64,000 nucleotides of DNA from Paulinella micropora (GCA_019918135.1 WBZZ01000089.1:7501-71500); one strand, 5' to 3'. Positions 47,442 to 58,702 are shown, counted from the first letter of the stretch. The notes: generated from the sequence alone by a model not told the origin. Translations and numbers: made by a program.

Positions 47442-50159
47442 ATGGCCACGTACTGGAAGCTGTCAAAGCGTTTGGGCGGGGTTCGGCGGTCCAAAGCTTC
47501 TGCTCCTGTTCGGAAGCCCGATGGCACTCTGGCATGCACACTCCGGGAAAAACTACAAGAATGGGAAGAATACCGCCGACGCATGGTGGTCCCCAAAGAA
47601 AACCAGTTTTTGGAGGATGCATGTGTAGAGGAAGTCGGTTCCGATGAGGAAGCAGCGCGGATTGAGCCCGAGCGGAAGGCCCGCGAAACCTTCCAGTATA
47701 ACGACAACCTGCGCGACCAATATGAGGCCATGGCGCAAGCCGAGGAGATCCGGACTGAGACGGGCCCGCTGGACTATGATTACACCGAGAAGGAAGTGGA
47801 GCTCTGCCAGGAAAATCTCCAGAATCACAAAGCGTGCTCACCGGATATTAAGATCAAGAACGAGATGCTCAAGTACGGAGGCACGCGGATTGTGAGCTTT
47901 CTGGTGCGCTTCTTCAACTGGTTGAAATCGTGCGAATACACCCCCAGCGACTGGGGCAAAGCGATTATCGTCAACATCCCAAAAGGAGGCGACCCAACCG
48001 ATCCGGAAAATTGGAGAGACATCGCGATTCTGAGCTGTCTGGGTAAGATGTATCTGTCCCTTATGGCGGCGAGGCTTACGGCTTTCATCGATCAGCCGGG
48101 CAGGCTGCGCCCAGAGCAGGGTGGGTTCCGGCCAAAACGTAGTACGGGGGACCAGATTTTTGTCCTTAAGGAGCGTCTGCGCCTTAGACAACAAGCTGGC
48201 CTCCGTTCTTTCGTTTTGTTCGTGGATCTGAGAAAGGCATTCCCTACGGTTTGGCGGGCCGGGTTGTTTCAGAGGCTAACCCAGATGGGGGTACAGGGCA
48301 AGTTCTATCGCATTCTGCGGCGTTTTTACCGAAGAACGTCATCGCGAGTGCTAGTCGATGGCGAACTCACTGGCGAAGTGCTGGAAGAGATGGGAGTTCA
48401 GCAAGGGTCGCCATTGTCACCGTCGCTGTTCAACGTCTTCATGGATGAGCTAACGGTCCGAATCGCGAAAGAGTTGGAGATCGAGGACCTCAACCGCATC
48501 GAAGACATACGGACCCTGCTTTACGCCGACGACGTTGCGGTAATTGCGCATAGTGTCACGGAGCTTCAAGAGATTGTAAATGTCGTTGCGACATTCGTGG
48601 AGGACTATCGGCTTGAAATCAACCTGAAACCGGGCAAGACGGAAGTCATGCCGATATACGGGCACGCCAAGTCAAAAAAGTCGCCCCCATGCGTGAGGTT
48701 CCGGGGCAAGGTTCTCAACGTCACCGACCACTACAAATACCTGGGAGTTCTGCTCACGGACACCCTCTCCGATAAACCGCAAGCGAAGCGGGCGGCGGAA
48801 ATCACTGTAGCGGGAACGGCTGCCTACTACCCCCTCTGGATTGCCCATGAAGTTCCAGCGCGTCTCCGGCTGATGAATTGGCAGCAAATGGTTGGCGCAA
48901 AGTTGCTTTACGCATCGGCTTTTTGGGATCTGCCGGGCGCCAACAAGCTGAGTAAGCTGGAGGGCGCGTTGGTAGCGCCCCTGCGGGTCATCTTGGGTGT
49001 TGGTACGCGCACAAGCGGCTGCATCACCAGGGGTTTAGGCCGCACGCCGAGTTTTAGCATCCTTGCCAAGGCGGCCCGGCTTCGGTTCCTAGGGTGCATC
49101 GAGTTACTGGGCAACACAGCGCTAACACGCAGGCTTTACAACACGGGTCGGTGCAAATGGAAGGAAGATACGGAAAATTTGATCTTAGCAGATCACAGGC
49201 TGCGGGAGGGCTTGGATGCGCTCAAGCGGGTCGTGAACGAAGATGGCACGGTAGATGATAAGGACTGGCGGGCCGCTCTGGCGAACTGGAACGAGGTGGT
49301 AAAGGAATGGTCTGTCCGGCAGGAAGTAGCTGGCTGGGAGCGGCAGGCTAAGCCCTCTGATGGGCTTAGGGTGCTGCTTAGCCAGATGTCTTCCCGCTCT
49401 GCTTTCCCACGTTGGCGGGCGCTGGAGGGGGGAAGTCACAACCTTATCAGAAGGCGATTGTTGAGCTGCAACAATCGCCTTCGCCTCTACCGATCCAAAT
49501 TTGGCTCATGCTCGCCGGACTGCTCAAGCTGTTTCGCCTTGTGTGGCACTGAGGTTAACGAGTCGTTACGTCACTTCCTGCTGCATTGCCCAACGTTTGC
49601 GAGCTCTCGTGAGGCACTGTTTAAGTTTATCGATGAGGCGCAAGCCCGGCAGCCCCTCATGCTGAATCGAGGAGGGCTTTATCACAGGGAACTGCGGGAG
49701 GCGGAGGAGGAGATGAGGCTCTTCAAAGAGGAATGGCTGAAGGGGGAGGATGAAAAGATGGCGGCGATGCTCAGCGTTTTGTTTATCCCTGTCCCAGAAG
49801 AGGTGGAGGAGGAGTTAGGAAGGTTTGTTGCCACCATCTGGAAGGAGTGGGAGGAGTTGGAGGCGCAGATCAGGGAGGCAGAGGGGGCGGAGGAGGAGGA
49901 GGAGGTGATCGACCTCACGGTCGTTCAGGAGGTGGGTAGAAGGAGGGGAAGGCCTAGTCAGGTAGAATGTCTGGCTAGATCTGTTGTAGGTGGAGGTCAG
50001 CGCAGCGTCGCGGACTTCTTCTCGGCAGATAACTCCTCTCACTCCTTGCACCCACTTGCACATGCACAGCACGCTCATTTGCACATTGCACCGCCAGTCG
50101 AGTCTTTGGAGCGGAGCCGCGTCACCGAACGGCCCCATGCTACCAATGGAGGCACATGA
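47442..50159 (+). CDS. LINE reverse transcriptase, 905 residues
   Basis: In the same frame as the endonuclease, separated only by TAG at 47406-47408 and 11 sense codons. RT motifs follow in order: AIIVNIPKGGD, WRDIAILSCLGKMY, QGGFRPKRST, FVDLRKAFPTVWR, GVQQGSPLSPSLFN and the catalytic LYADDVAVIA near 48525, then KTEVMPI. A thumb-like region follows. Near 49505 a zinc knuckle reads CSPDCSSC, later HFLLHCPTF. The tail is acidic and ends at TGA. The domain looks complete, so the copy was probably active until recently. Without read-through of the single TAG, endonuclease and RT would be made separately. Confidence 0.9.
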   Translation: MATYWKLSKRLGGVRRSKASAPVRKPDGTLACTLREKLQEWEEYRRRMVVPKENQFLEDACVEEVGSDEEAARIEPERKARETFQYNDNLRDQYEAMAQAEEIRTETGPLDYDYTEKEVELCQENLQNHKACSPDIKIKNEMLKYGGTRIVSFLVRFFNWLKSCEYTPSDWGKAIIVNIPKGGDPTDPENWRDIAILSCLGKMYLSLMAARLTAFIDQPGRLRPEQGGFRPKRSTGDQIFVLKERLRLRQQAGLRSFVLFVDLRKAFPTVWRAGLFQRLTQMGVQGKFYRILRRFYRRTSSRVLVDGELTGEVLEEMGVQQGSPLSPSLFNVFMDELTVRIAKELEIEDLNRIEDIRTLLYADDVAVIAHSVTELQEIVNVVATFVEDYRLEINLKPGKTEVMPIYGHAKSKKSPPCVRFRGKVLNVTDHYKYLGVLLTDTLSDKPQAKRAAEITVAGTAAYYPLWIAHEVPARLRLMNWQQMVGAKLLYASAFWDLPGANKLSKLEGALVAPLRVILGVGTRTSGCITRGLGRTPSFSILAKAARLRFLGCIELLGNTALTRRLYNTGRCKWKEDTENLILADHRLREGLDALKRVVNEDGTVDDKDWRAALANWNEVVKEWSVRQEVAGWERQAKPSDGLRVLLSQMSSRSAFPRWRALEGGSHNLIRRRLLSCNNRLRLYRSKFGSCSPDCSSCFALCGTEVNESLRHFLLHCPTFASSREALFKFIDEAQARQPLMLNRGGLYHRELREAEEEMRLFKEEWLKGEDEKMAAMLSVLFIPVPEEVEEELGRFVATIWKEWEELEAQIREAEGAEEEEEVIDLTVVQEVGRRRGRPSQVECLARSVVGGGQRSVADFFSADNSSHSLHPLAHAQHAHLHIAPPVESLERSRVTERPHATNGGT

Positions 50160-50279
50160 GTAGTATAGGGTCGCACTTCGGCACACTTTTTCACGACATA
50201 CCCCGCCCCGCCACAGAGACACACACCGGCCGGCCCGGACGGGACAAAATGGCAACGATCGTAAAAAAGTGGAAACGGT
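50160..50279. other. Short spacer, partly GC-rich, between LINE and Polinton
   Basis: Contains CCCCGCCCCGCCACAGAGACACACACCGG, whose composition is like the GC-rich block and unlike the Polinton. It may be the LINE 3' untranslated region or a sliver of the GC-rich element on the far side of the LINE insertion. I cannot decide which. Confidence 0.4.
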
Positions 50280-50547
50280 TAATAAAATGATTCACGTAGC
50301 CTTTTTAAACATTGAACACAGTCACAGCTGTTAATTTGCGAAAAAAGAAATATAACGGGTTTTGCGATTTTTTCTTTTCTTTTTGTTGAAGGTAAAATAG
50401 AATTGAACAGCCGTACTTCAATGCGTCTGAGCGGCGATTTTTGACGCGCTGACGCACGCGTTTTAGCTCTGTCGTTCGTTTCTGTTGTTTTTGACGCACA
50501 AACGCAAAAACGCACAAAACCACAAACGCACAAAACCACAAAACATA

Positions 50548-50973
50548 ATGTCCATTAGTCTTATTCCAAATCACGTAAAAGATAAAGAAATGTGGAAAGA
50601 ACATTTTAGAGCATATAGATGTGGGCCAAAAAAACTAAATGAAATGAAAATAAAGCAAGAAAAAGAGATAGAGAAAGATGAGATGATAATCGAGAATATG
50701 AAGAAAGAGTTGGAAAAAAAGAAAGATAGACTAGATGCGTTAAATGAGATGATATTCGAAAGAGAGAGGGAGAGAGATGATATCGAAGAAGACTTAATGG
50801 AGGATAGAAGAAAGAAGATGAAAAAGAGAAAGATTGAAAGTGAGATGAAATTGATGAAGCAATGGAGGAGAGAGAATAGAGGAATGTTGAAAGCGGTAGA
50901 GATAGCAACCATGGAAAGAAGGATTGAAAGTGGAACGTTTGCTGAGGCGTGCGTGATTGAAGAGAATAGATGA
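50548..50973 (+). CDS. Polinton coiled-coil protein, 141 residues
   Basis: Starts MSISLIPNHVKDKEM. Nearly the whole length is a charged coiled coil (KEKEIEKDE-type heptads, MKKELEKKKDRLDALNEM). There is no catalytic motif. Small coiled-coil proteins are common accessory genes of this element class. Intact in this copy. Confidence 0.55.
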   Translation: MSISLIPNHVKDKEMWKEHFRAYRCGPKKLNEMKIKQEKEIEKDEMIIENMKKELEKKKDRLDALNEMIFERERERDDIEEDLMEDRRKKMKKRKIESEMKLMKQWRRENRGMLKAVEIATMERRIESGTFAEACVIEENR

Positions 50974-51156
50974 AATAAGTGAAAAGGTGGAAGATGGAGA
51001 CCGGAATATGAACAGAGCTTCAGGGAATAATTGGATATTATATGAGGGGCAAAAATACTAAAATTCAATAAGCAAATTTTTATATTATGTCCTGGGCAAG
51101 ACATTAAACTACCCCTACATAAACACATATTGTCCCTCTGTGTGTTTATGTAGGTG

Positions 51157-51762
51157 ATGCCTCCCAAGAAGAAGAAGGAAGAAAAAGCAGAAACTCCTAT
51201 TAAGGTAATTTTCTTTCTCTATCTTGTCGTTTGTTTCTTATGTGTATGTGTGTGATTGTAGGAGCGAGCTCTTGCTCCACCTATTATAGAAGTTGATGGA
51301 GGCGTTCGTTCTTTGAATCTTTCTGGTAAAAAAGCTAAGAAGGGAAGCAAGAAGGGAAGCAGAAAGGGTGTAAAAAAATCACCTCAGAAAATCGAATTGC
51401 AGGGAACTGTATATGTTGTTTTCAAAACTGCAGACCCTCTGTCGCCTTACATTTGTGCTGATGAACCTGGAAACGATGTTAAAGATGTTCAGGTTCATGA
51501 AGCAAAGTTGCTTACTTATGCACATCCTACAACTAAGCGCAATTACGCTGTTACTTTGGCATCTGATGGCTCATACGATGTATTTCTATCGTGGCAGAAT
51601 GCAGTAGCAATTTCCAAAAAGCAAGGAAAAAAATTGAAAGCAATATTAGATGCAACATGGGTTGGCGAGGAAAATCTTGCTGCCTTCTTCAAGGCTGAAG
51701 AAGTAGAAGGAGAGGAAGGAGACGAGGAAGGAGACGAGGAAGGAGATGAGGAAGATGAGTAA
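51157..51762 (+). CDS. Polinton basic/acidic small protein
   Basis: A lysine-rich start (MPPKKKKEEK) is followed by a short GT...AG stretch of 57 bp that looks like a small intron. Then come a basic segment (KGSKKGSRKGVKK), a compact domain of about 90 residues (TVYVVFKTADPLSPYICADE, NYAVTLASDGSYDVFLSW), and an acidic tail of EGDEEGDEE repeats. It may be a DNA-binding or virion core protein. No family is recognised. Confidence 0.5.
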
Positions 51763-51829
51763 GAAAAAATTAAAAAAATCTTAATAATTTTTTATTTTTA
51801 AACTAGTTAATTTAGTCTCCGGTTACATT

Positions 51830-52640
51830 ATTAATAACTTATAAATCCAAAATTTCCTTTTTCTTTTTGATACGGGCACTTGACCTTATATTCTCCGGTT
51901 TTATATCCAATGACTTTAATAAGTGGCCGGTCTTTTTTTCCTTAGTTGCTTCTTTAACTTTGTCGGCTAGTTGAGGTTTAATTTCTTCCTGTTCTTGTTC
52001 GTTCATTTTGGACTTTAATAATTGTTGAGGACTGACTAGTTCGTTTTCACCAAGTATTAACTTAAAGCCTTTCCGGCCTTTAACTGTATATACTTTCTTT
52101 GAATACTAAACATCACCCTTAGAAAAAACCGTTCTTTCTAGTTCTTTTCTAACTGTTGAACCCTTAGGAAATTTATGCCCTGTATATTTCTTGATCGTTT
52201 TTCTTTTTACCTTCATAGACTTCCATAGGTGTAGCCTTAATTGTATTATGGTATGTATTATTATAATTATTAACAATTTCATAAATGTAAGGAACCCAAA
52301 TAAAATCATCATTAACTTCCCACATAAAATTTAAATCATTTCTTATTGTTCTAATAAATCTATCTACTATACCTATAGTTCGGTGGTCACCAACTTCGTT
52401 AGTTGTATGTTGAATTCAGTTGTCTTTAAAGTATTCTGCGACTTGTCCTTTATATTCACTGCCGTTGTCTGACGTAATCCTTTTAGGTTTCGGCATTTTT
52501 TTTTATCCTTCCAATACTTCGCCAGTTGATTTATTTTTGATCGGTTCAACCCAACCACGACGAGAATAAACATCAATCATTACTAAACCAAAGTTTTAGT
52601 TTTTGTTTCCTTTCTTAGTAGCTATTTTAGACATATCCAT
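51830..52640 (-). pseudogene. Polinton integrase (rve, retroviral type), broken
   Basis: On the minus strand, parts of an RNase H-fold integrase core are recognisable: VMIDVYSRRGWVEPI, RITSDNGSEYKG, a GIVDRFIRT helix, and an ATPMEVYEG strand typical of the end of the core. A basic C-terminal part could be a chromodomain-like tail. Such enzymes insert Polintons into the host chromosome. This copy has several breaks and looks dead. Confidence 0.75.
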
Positions 52641-52811
52641 AAGGTCAATAAACACTTGGCTTAACGGTTCAGGTTCAGGGGCTAGTATAGTATTCTATGG
52701 TGAATTTCAGAAGCATCTTCAATTTTCTGTTTTTCAAGCTCTTCTTCTTCATTTTGACTACTGTTCTGTGTGTGTTTGTTGTCCATCACCTCCTGTTTTT
52801 GGTTCTATTTA

Positions 52812-53321
52812 TTAGAACTTTAAAAATATCTTTGAAACATCATTGTTTTCTTTTTTTGGTTTCTCGGGTTGTTGATTATAAACATTAACTGATATGTTTG
52901 ACTTCTTACCTTTACCCTTCTTAGGCTGTTCCTCTTCCTCGCTTTCCTCGCTCTCACTCTTGCTCTCTTCTTCCACTTTCTTTTTTACCACCTTCTTCGC
53001 CTTCTTCTGTTTAGTCTTAAGTTTCATACCCGCAACCCGTCGAGCGACGATATCTACAAAGTCGTGTTCTACTTCTTCATCGCTTTCACTGCTTTCCTCA
53101 CTTTTTTCACCGTCCCGCCCATCAATCATATCCTTAGCCAACTGCTTCTTAGTAATGTGGTCCATCTTTTCATTATTGGTCATTTCTTTCACATTCTTAG
53201 CCTCTTCCTCCGCGAGTAATTCCTTAGCCCTTTCAATCTTTCTCTGCCTCGCATACTGTTTCTTCATTACAGTCGCTTTTTCAAGGTTCTTTATCGCAAT
53301 CTCTCTATTACCTCTCGGCAT
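52812..53321 (-). CDS. Polinton highly charged protein, 169 residues
   Basis: Starts MPRGNREIAIKNLEK. An N-terminal basic helix (MKKQYARQRKIERAKELL) is followed by acidic runs (KSEESSESDEEVE) and lysine-rich and glutamate-rich alternation. It is likely an unstructured nucleic-acid-associated protein. It is divergent from the fibre gene, with about 65 bp between starts. Intact. Confidence 0.55.
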   Translation of the reverse strand: MPRGNREIAIKNLEKATVMKKQYARQRKIERAKELLAEEEAKNVKEMTNNEKMDHITKKQLAKDMIDGRDGEKSEESSESDEEVEHDFVDIVARRVAGMKLKTKQKKAKKVVKKKVEEESKSESEESEEEEQPKKGKGKKSNISVNVYNQQPEKPKKENNDVSKIFLKF

Positions 53322-53387
53322 TTTTGGATGTATATCTAACCAAAAATAATTTTTAATTGGATTAATTATTATCCGAAATATATACTG

Positions 53388-56300
53388 ATGGCTCAATATA
53401 AATTATTATTAGGCCTTAATGAGCTGGCCGTTGATAGTCTAAATATAGCCAACTTAGACTTAACGAACACTAATATTATCGGCTTAAACACAGATAGGGT
53501 GCCAGAAGATGCTGACCCTGTAAATCTTTATTACACTGACGGCCGATTTGATACACGATTGGCTAACAAATCAACAACAGACATTAAAGAAGGAAGTCGT
53601 TTATACTACACTGAGCAACGAGTAAGGGACAACGACGAAGTCAAAGCCTCAACACAACACCGCTCTAATACAAGTAATCCGCACCAAACCAGTCTATACA
53701 ATCTCATAGACACTAACATATCCGCACCAACGGTCGGGCAATACTTAACATATAATGATGTAGATGGTAAATGGAGAAATACAACCATTGGTTCAATTGA
53801 TACACTCACAGATGTGGTCATAACCGCACCGATAGCCACTAATAGTTATCTAACATATAATTCAATAAACTGGGTAAATAAAACCTTTCCGATAAATGTT
53901 GATGAATTCGGCAATATTAGTATGGGCGGTAATTTGAATATAACGGGAGTTAATTTACTAAATACGAAAGATGTTGATACTTGGATATCAGAACACGAAG
54001 ACAATAATGATAAAGTGTCAGCAGACGGCTCAATTAATACACACAGCGATGTGTTAATTACAGGCACACCAGCAGATAATCAGTTGCTCATTTATAGCAC
54101 AGGACAGTGGAGAAATGTTGCTTCACCTTTTCTTAGATTGGACGGAACCGCGAATATGACGGGCGGATTAAATATGGGAGGATTTGCTATTTCAAATGTC
54201 GGTAATGTTGATGGTATTGATGTTTCTGCCCTTGATACTTCGGTGGTTAAATTAACAGGAGACCAAACCATAACAGGAAACAAAATATTTACTACTTATT
54301 TGGGTATAAAAGATTCAAATCCATTAAATACAGGGAAGTTATTCTTCAATTACAACAATAATACGGGTTCTATTTATTCGTCGGAGGTAGGTGGAGCAAC
54401 GGGCTATCCACTAAGCATTGTTGGTTCAACCATAACCCTTGCTTCTACCACGGGGAGTGGAATAACATTAACTGGCAATGTTTTAAATTTTAACAGCACA
54501 ACAGCAATTAGCGGACTTCCAGCACCATTCTATGACGGCGACGCTTCAACAAAAGCATATACTGATACGAAACTAGCAAAGGACGGCACAACGACTATGA
54601 CTGGAGCACTAAATATGAGCGGTTTTGCGATTACGAATGTTGGTAATGTTGATGGTATTGATGGTATTGATGTTTCTGCCCTTGATACTTCTGTGGTTAA
54701 ACTAACAGGAGACCAAACCATAGCAGGAGTCAAAACATTTAGCAGTGAAATTAAAGCAAATGCGGGGATAACAACAACAACATTAACAACAAGCGACAAT
54801 GTGGTAGTAGGAGCAGGCAAAAGTGTTTTCATAGATAGAAAAACACTCGCCAACAATAAATTAGTCTTATGGGACGGAGGAACACCATCAATAACTGCGT
54901 TTTTTGGATTTGGTATCGCTAGTCAAACTTTGGTTTATAATGTTAATGCTTCAACTGATAGTCATATATTTTTCTATGGCGGGACAAACGAATTATTCAG
55001 GATTAACAATGGAGAGGTTAAGGCTTCAAAGGTAATAACTGCAAGTGCGGGAGTATCATAAACCACATTAACGGCGAGTGGGGCGATAACAGCGAATGGC
55101 GGACTAAATATGGGAAGCCAGAGTATAACAAATGTAAATCTGGTTGATGGTGTGGATGTTTCCGTCCTTGATGGTTCGGCGGTTAAAACATCAGGAAACC
55201 AAACCATAGCAGGAATTAAGACATTTAGCAGTGCCCTTGAAATAACTGGAAATTCAACGAACGCAACAACAAAAGGAACATTCGTGGTTTTTAACTCCAC
55301 AGCCAATATAGGAACTATCGGATGTCTTGATATGGGCACGGGTGTAAATTATAACTTTGAAATAAATGCGAAAAAAATAAGTTTCATTATTGATGGGGTA
55401 ATTGTCGGTTGGGTAAATGCTTCGGGGCTAGATTGTAATAGTAGCAAAATAGCCAACCTTGGAACTCCGACATTAGCGACGGACGGAGCGACAAAAGGGT
55501 ATGCGGACACATTGGACGGTCAAAATGTAAAACTAACAGGAGACCAAACAATAACGGGAATTAAAACATTCAATGGAACGAGAACAGAGATAAAATATCT
55601 AACTCTAACAGACACTGCGGATTTTAATAATGTGGATATCACTAATGGCGGAAATATAACATATAATGGGGCGAGGATATTAAACCAAAATGGAGGAGAT
55701 ATATTCTTTTCACAGACATCAGGTAATTTTCAATATTTCTTATTTACTTTAAACACTGCTACAAGCGGAACCGCAGACCAAAGAGGTTATGTATTCACGA
55801 ATGTAGCATTTGATGTAAAAGAGCAGGACTTTATATTTCAAAACTTTTGGATAATAAAAGTGCTTCGTCTGACATTGTCCGTTTTTTCAATGCAGGGGGT
55901 ATGCGGTTTTATGGGGCTTTGGATATGAATTCAAACAACATAACGAGCGGTGGAACCATAACAGGAACCACAATAACCGGGACAACAATAACGGCAAGCG
56001 ATAAAATAACGACAGCATTAGATAAGCCAATAATTGTAGGACAATCAACAAAGGGAACAGGAGCAACTGGCGGATTAGAGTTGTATGGAACAGATAGCAA
56101 TATTGTGGGGCCAAATATACAGGCAATAACTTCATTGGATGCTTATCCAGTTTTTCAAAACCTAAACTGGGCGCATAACAACTCATCATTAAATTTTGAT
56201 TGTTATTTTGACGGCACTAACTGGAAATCAAGTTATTCTGGTTCAAATTTTCAAATATGGAAAGTAAGCAATAAACTCGCTTTTAACTATAAATCAGGAA

Positions 56301-57606
56301 TAACGGCGGGGAACAATATAACTTGGACTGAGGCGATGAACATAAGCACAGCGGGATTATTTAAAAAATATGGAAAGTAAGCAATAAACTCGCTTTTAAC
56401 TATAAATCAGGAATAACGGCGGGGAACAATATAACTTGGACTGAGGCGATGAACATAAGCACAGCGGGATTATTAACGGCAAATGCGGGGATAACTACAA
56501 CGACATTAACAACGAGCGACAACATAGTATTAGGTGCTGGCAAAAAAGTATTTGTAGATAGAAGTGCGTAGGCAAATAATAAACTGGTCTTATGGGATGG
56601 AGGAACAGGTTCCACAACTGCTTTTCTTGGTTTTGGTATCAATAACAATACATTGATTTATAATGTTAATACCGACGATAGCCACGTATTTTATCATACT
56701 GCGGCGACAGAATTATTTAGAATCAGCAACACAGGAATTACGGCTTCAAAGGCACTAACTGCGAATGCGGGGATTACATACACAGGCACACTAACAACGG
56801 CATCAGCATCAACTAATGGGGCAAAAATAGCAATTCAAGGACAAACAGACGGGACGAATGCGAGAGGAATATTTATGTGGGACATTGGAAATTCAAACTG
56901 GGGAATTTATATGAGCCAGTCTGGGGCAAATAAAGCATTAAGCGGAACAGGAACGGCACCAGCGGGAGGAGTAGGCGGAGGATTAACTTCTTATGCTATT
57001 AGATTTAGAGTGAATGGTTCTTCAACGAGTGGGTTCATATGGGAGAATAATTCAAATACTGCTTTAATGTCTTTGAAAGCAAGCGATGGGCAATTATGGG
57101 TATTGTCTAATCCTATTCAATATTCAGACAGGAGAAAAAAAGAAGATATAAAGGAATGTTTAGGCTTAGATTTTATTAATAAGTTAAATCCAGTCTGCTA
57201 TCGTATGATTGATGACAAAAAGAAATGTAGGACTGGCTTAATAGCACAGGAACTGGAAGAAATACTAACAGAAATGGATATGCTAGATTTTGGCGGTTTT
57301 ATAAAAGAAACAATTATGGTTCCGTGTCCAAAGCAAAGAAAAGAATACGAATTGAAAGGTGTGAGTGTTAATCCAGAAGATGTTAAATGTGTTGATAGTG
57401 GTGATGTCGGTTATGGTATAGGTTATTCAGAGTTTATCGCACCGTTAATTAAGGCGGTTCAACAATTATCAGAAAAGGTAGATACATCTATTGATGTAAT
57501 CAATAATTTAGAAAAAGAGAATAAAACTTTACTTAATATATTACAAGACCAAGCAAACCAATTAGCAGAAATTAGAGTGGCCACACTTCCTCCCAATGCC
57601 TCCTAG
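53388..57606 (+). pseudogene. Polinton fibre-like protein with C-terminal S74 chaperone, broken
   Basis: Begins MAQYKLLLGLNELAV. The body is a long series of repeated beta motifs (KLTGDQTITG, GALNMSGFAITNVGN, DVSALDTSVV) of the kind seen in phage and algal-virus fibres. The last 160 codons hold an endosialidase-type chaperone (Peptidase S74): YSDRRKKEDI, LDFINKLNPVCYRM, GLIAQELEEIL, then a terminal coiled coil. These chaperones help fibre trimers fold and cut themselves off. It is broken about three times. It would sit at the virion surface and bind host cells. Confidence 0.75.
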
Positions 57607-57934
57607 ATTACATCCGCCACCGCCAATCATAGAGACGGAAGACCTCACACCCGAATTAAAAAACCGTGTGCTAGATGTTCAAATTAAGCAGGAAGAAAAA
57701 AAATTAGACCACGAATACGAGGACAGCTGGGATTGTTGTATGACTAAGCGAAAAACTGACAGCCGACTTATTAAGTATCTGTTTCAAATGAGTATCATTA
57801 TCTCCATCATCACCCTTTGTATCGTGAGGCTGTCTGAAAAGAACATTGCGTGTGAGGTTGCCAACACTTATGTGGGTATTTTGACCTTACTCATCGGCAT
57901 CTGCCTTCCTTCGCCTTCTAGTTCAAAGAAATGA
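57596..57934 (+). CDS. Polinton small membrane protein, 112 residues
   Basis: Its ATG overlaps the last 11 bases of the fibre gene. After a proline-rich start and a charged helix it has two hydrophobic segments: LIKYLFQMSIIISIITLCIV and VGILTLLIGICLP. It is probably a two-pass membrane protein, possibly for membrane binding or release. No family is recognised. Confidence 0.6.
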   Translation: MPPRLHPPPPIIETEDLTPELKNRVLDVQIKQEEKKLDHEYEDSWDCCMTKRKTDSRLIKYLFQMSIIISIITLCIVRLSEKNIACEVANTYVGILTLLIGICLPSPSSSKK

Positions 57935-58186
57935 GCATTCATATAGTTGAGTTTTATACCAAGAGCTATCACCAGCACAGATTAGCGGGATAGCTTCATC
58001 AAAACTGCGACACATATTATTTCCATTATTTATAAAAGCACATTTAAATTTGGTTTCTATTCCTTTTTGAATACACCACACACAACTTTCATTTTTTTTA
58101 TCGCTGACCCGCGAATAGAAATCACAAGCAGTCCGAGCAGAAATATTAATTAATAAAAAGTTTATAAGCAGTAATATAGAGGGCAT
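57923..58186 (-). CDS. Polinton small secreted cysteine-rich protein, 87 residues
   Basis: On the minus strand, from MPSILLLINFLLINISA, a good signal peptide. The mature part has the spacing CDFYSRVSDKKNESCVWC and further cysteines, resembling a PSI (plexin-semaphorin-integrin) fold with its typical CVWC. It lies tail to tail with the membrane protein gene and only four bases from the divergent gene at 58191. Its function is unknown. Intact. Confidence 0.5.
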   Translation of the reverse strand: MPSILLLINFLLINISARTACDFYSRVSDKKNESCVWCIQKGIETKFKCAFINNGNNMCRSFDEAIPLICAGDSSWYKTQLYECSFL

Positions 58187-58190
58187 CACG

Positions 58191-58550
58191 ATGGACTGTA
58201 AATACCAAAAGATTATTTTTCTAAGTAATGATTTTGCTGGTGGTAGCAAGACATTTGACAAAAACATTCAAATGAACTTTACACCAACCAGAATGAATGT
58301 TAAGTTTATCCATTATATGAATAATGTGACGGAGACGAAAACAAAAATCCTTTATTTGGACCGCATCGGTATTATTGGAACATTCGCCGATAGCAACACC
58401 GCAAACATTTCCAATCTTAGCTACAACTTGGGGATTATTAATTGGACCGACGGGCAATACACCTTTAAAGTGCTTAAAACAGACAATCGTAGTATTGAGA
58501 CTGACCAACTAGCTGGAAGAATTGTTATATGCTTAGAATTTCTAGCGTAG
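58191..58550 (+). CDS. Polinton orphan protein, 119 residues
   Basis: Starts MDCKYQKIIFLSND. Strand-rich with regular hydrophobic alternation (MNVKFIHYMNNV, ILYLDRIGIIGTF, GRIVICLEFLA), consistent with a small jelly-roll or fibre-head-like protein. It is placed just before the ATPase, where structural genes cluster. No family is recognised. Intact. Confidence 0.5.
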   Translation: MDCKYQKIIFLSNDFAGGSKTFDKNIQMNFTPTRMNVKFIHYMNNVTETKTKILYLDRIGIIGTFADSNTANISNLSYNLGIINWTDGQYTFKVLKTDNRSIETDQLAGRIVICLEFLA

Positions 58551-58605
58551 GGGCCTGCTCCCCCTACATATGCTCAACGAGTTGAGCTTTTTGCTCGCAA
58601 AAACC

Positions 58606-58702
58606 CCGCTGTTGTGGTAAGTGATTAAATCAAAAAAATATTTTTCTATATATAGTTTTTTGAGGTCGTAGGAGGTTTTTTGAAAAAAAAAAAGCTCTTA
58701 CA
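58606..58702 (+). promoter_or_regulatory. Repeated Polinton leader, copy 1 (before the ATPase)
   Basis: Carries GTTGTGGTAAGTGATTAAA, a TATATATAG box, then TTTTTTGAGGTCGTAGGAGG, TTTTTTGAAAAAAAA and GCTCTTACA directly before the ATG. The same order recurs before the minor capsid gene at 61850-61951 with only a few differences. It is most likely a shared late promoter. Confidence 0.7.

Larger units (their letters stand above)
45183..50160 (+). mobile_element. APE-type LINE retrotransposon, nearly full length
   Basis: The order is a structured leader (45183-45261), a short proline/serine/arginine-rich frame, an RNA-binding-like and endonuclease frame to 47408, and a reverse transcriptase frame to 50159. 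The last two lie in the same reading frame with a single TAG between them. The terminal zinc knuckle suits I-, Jockey-, R1- or Tad-like clades; I see no RNase H. I find no poly-A tail or clear target-site duplication. Its G+C (about 55%) separates it from both neighbours. The leader recurs at 2912. Confidence 0.85.
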
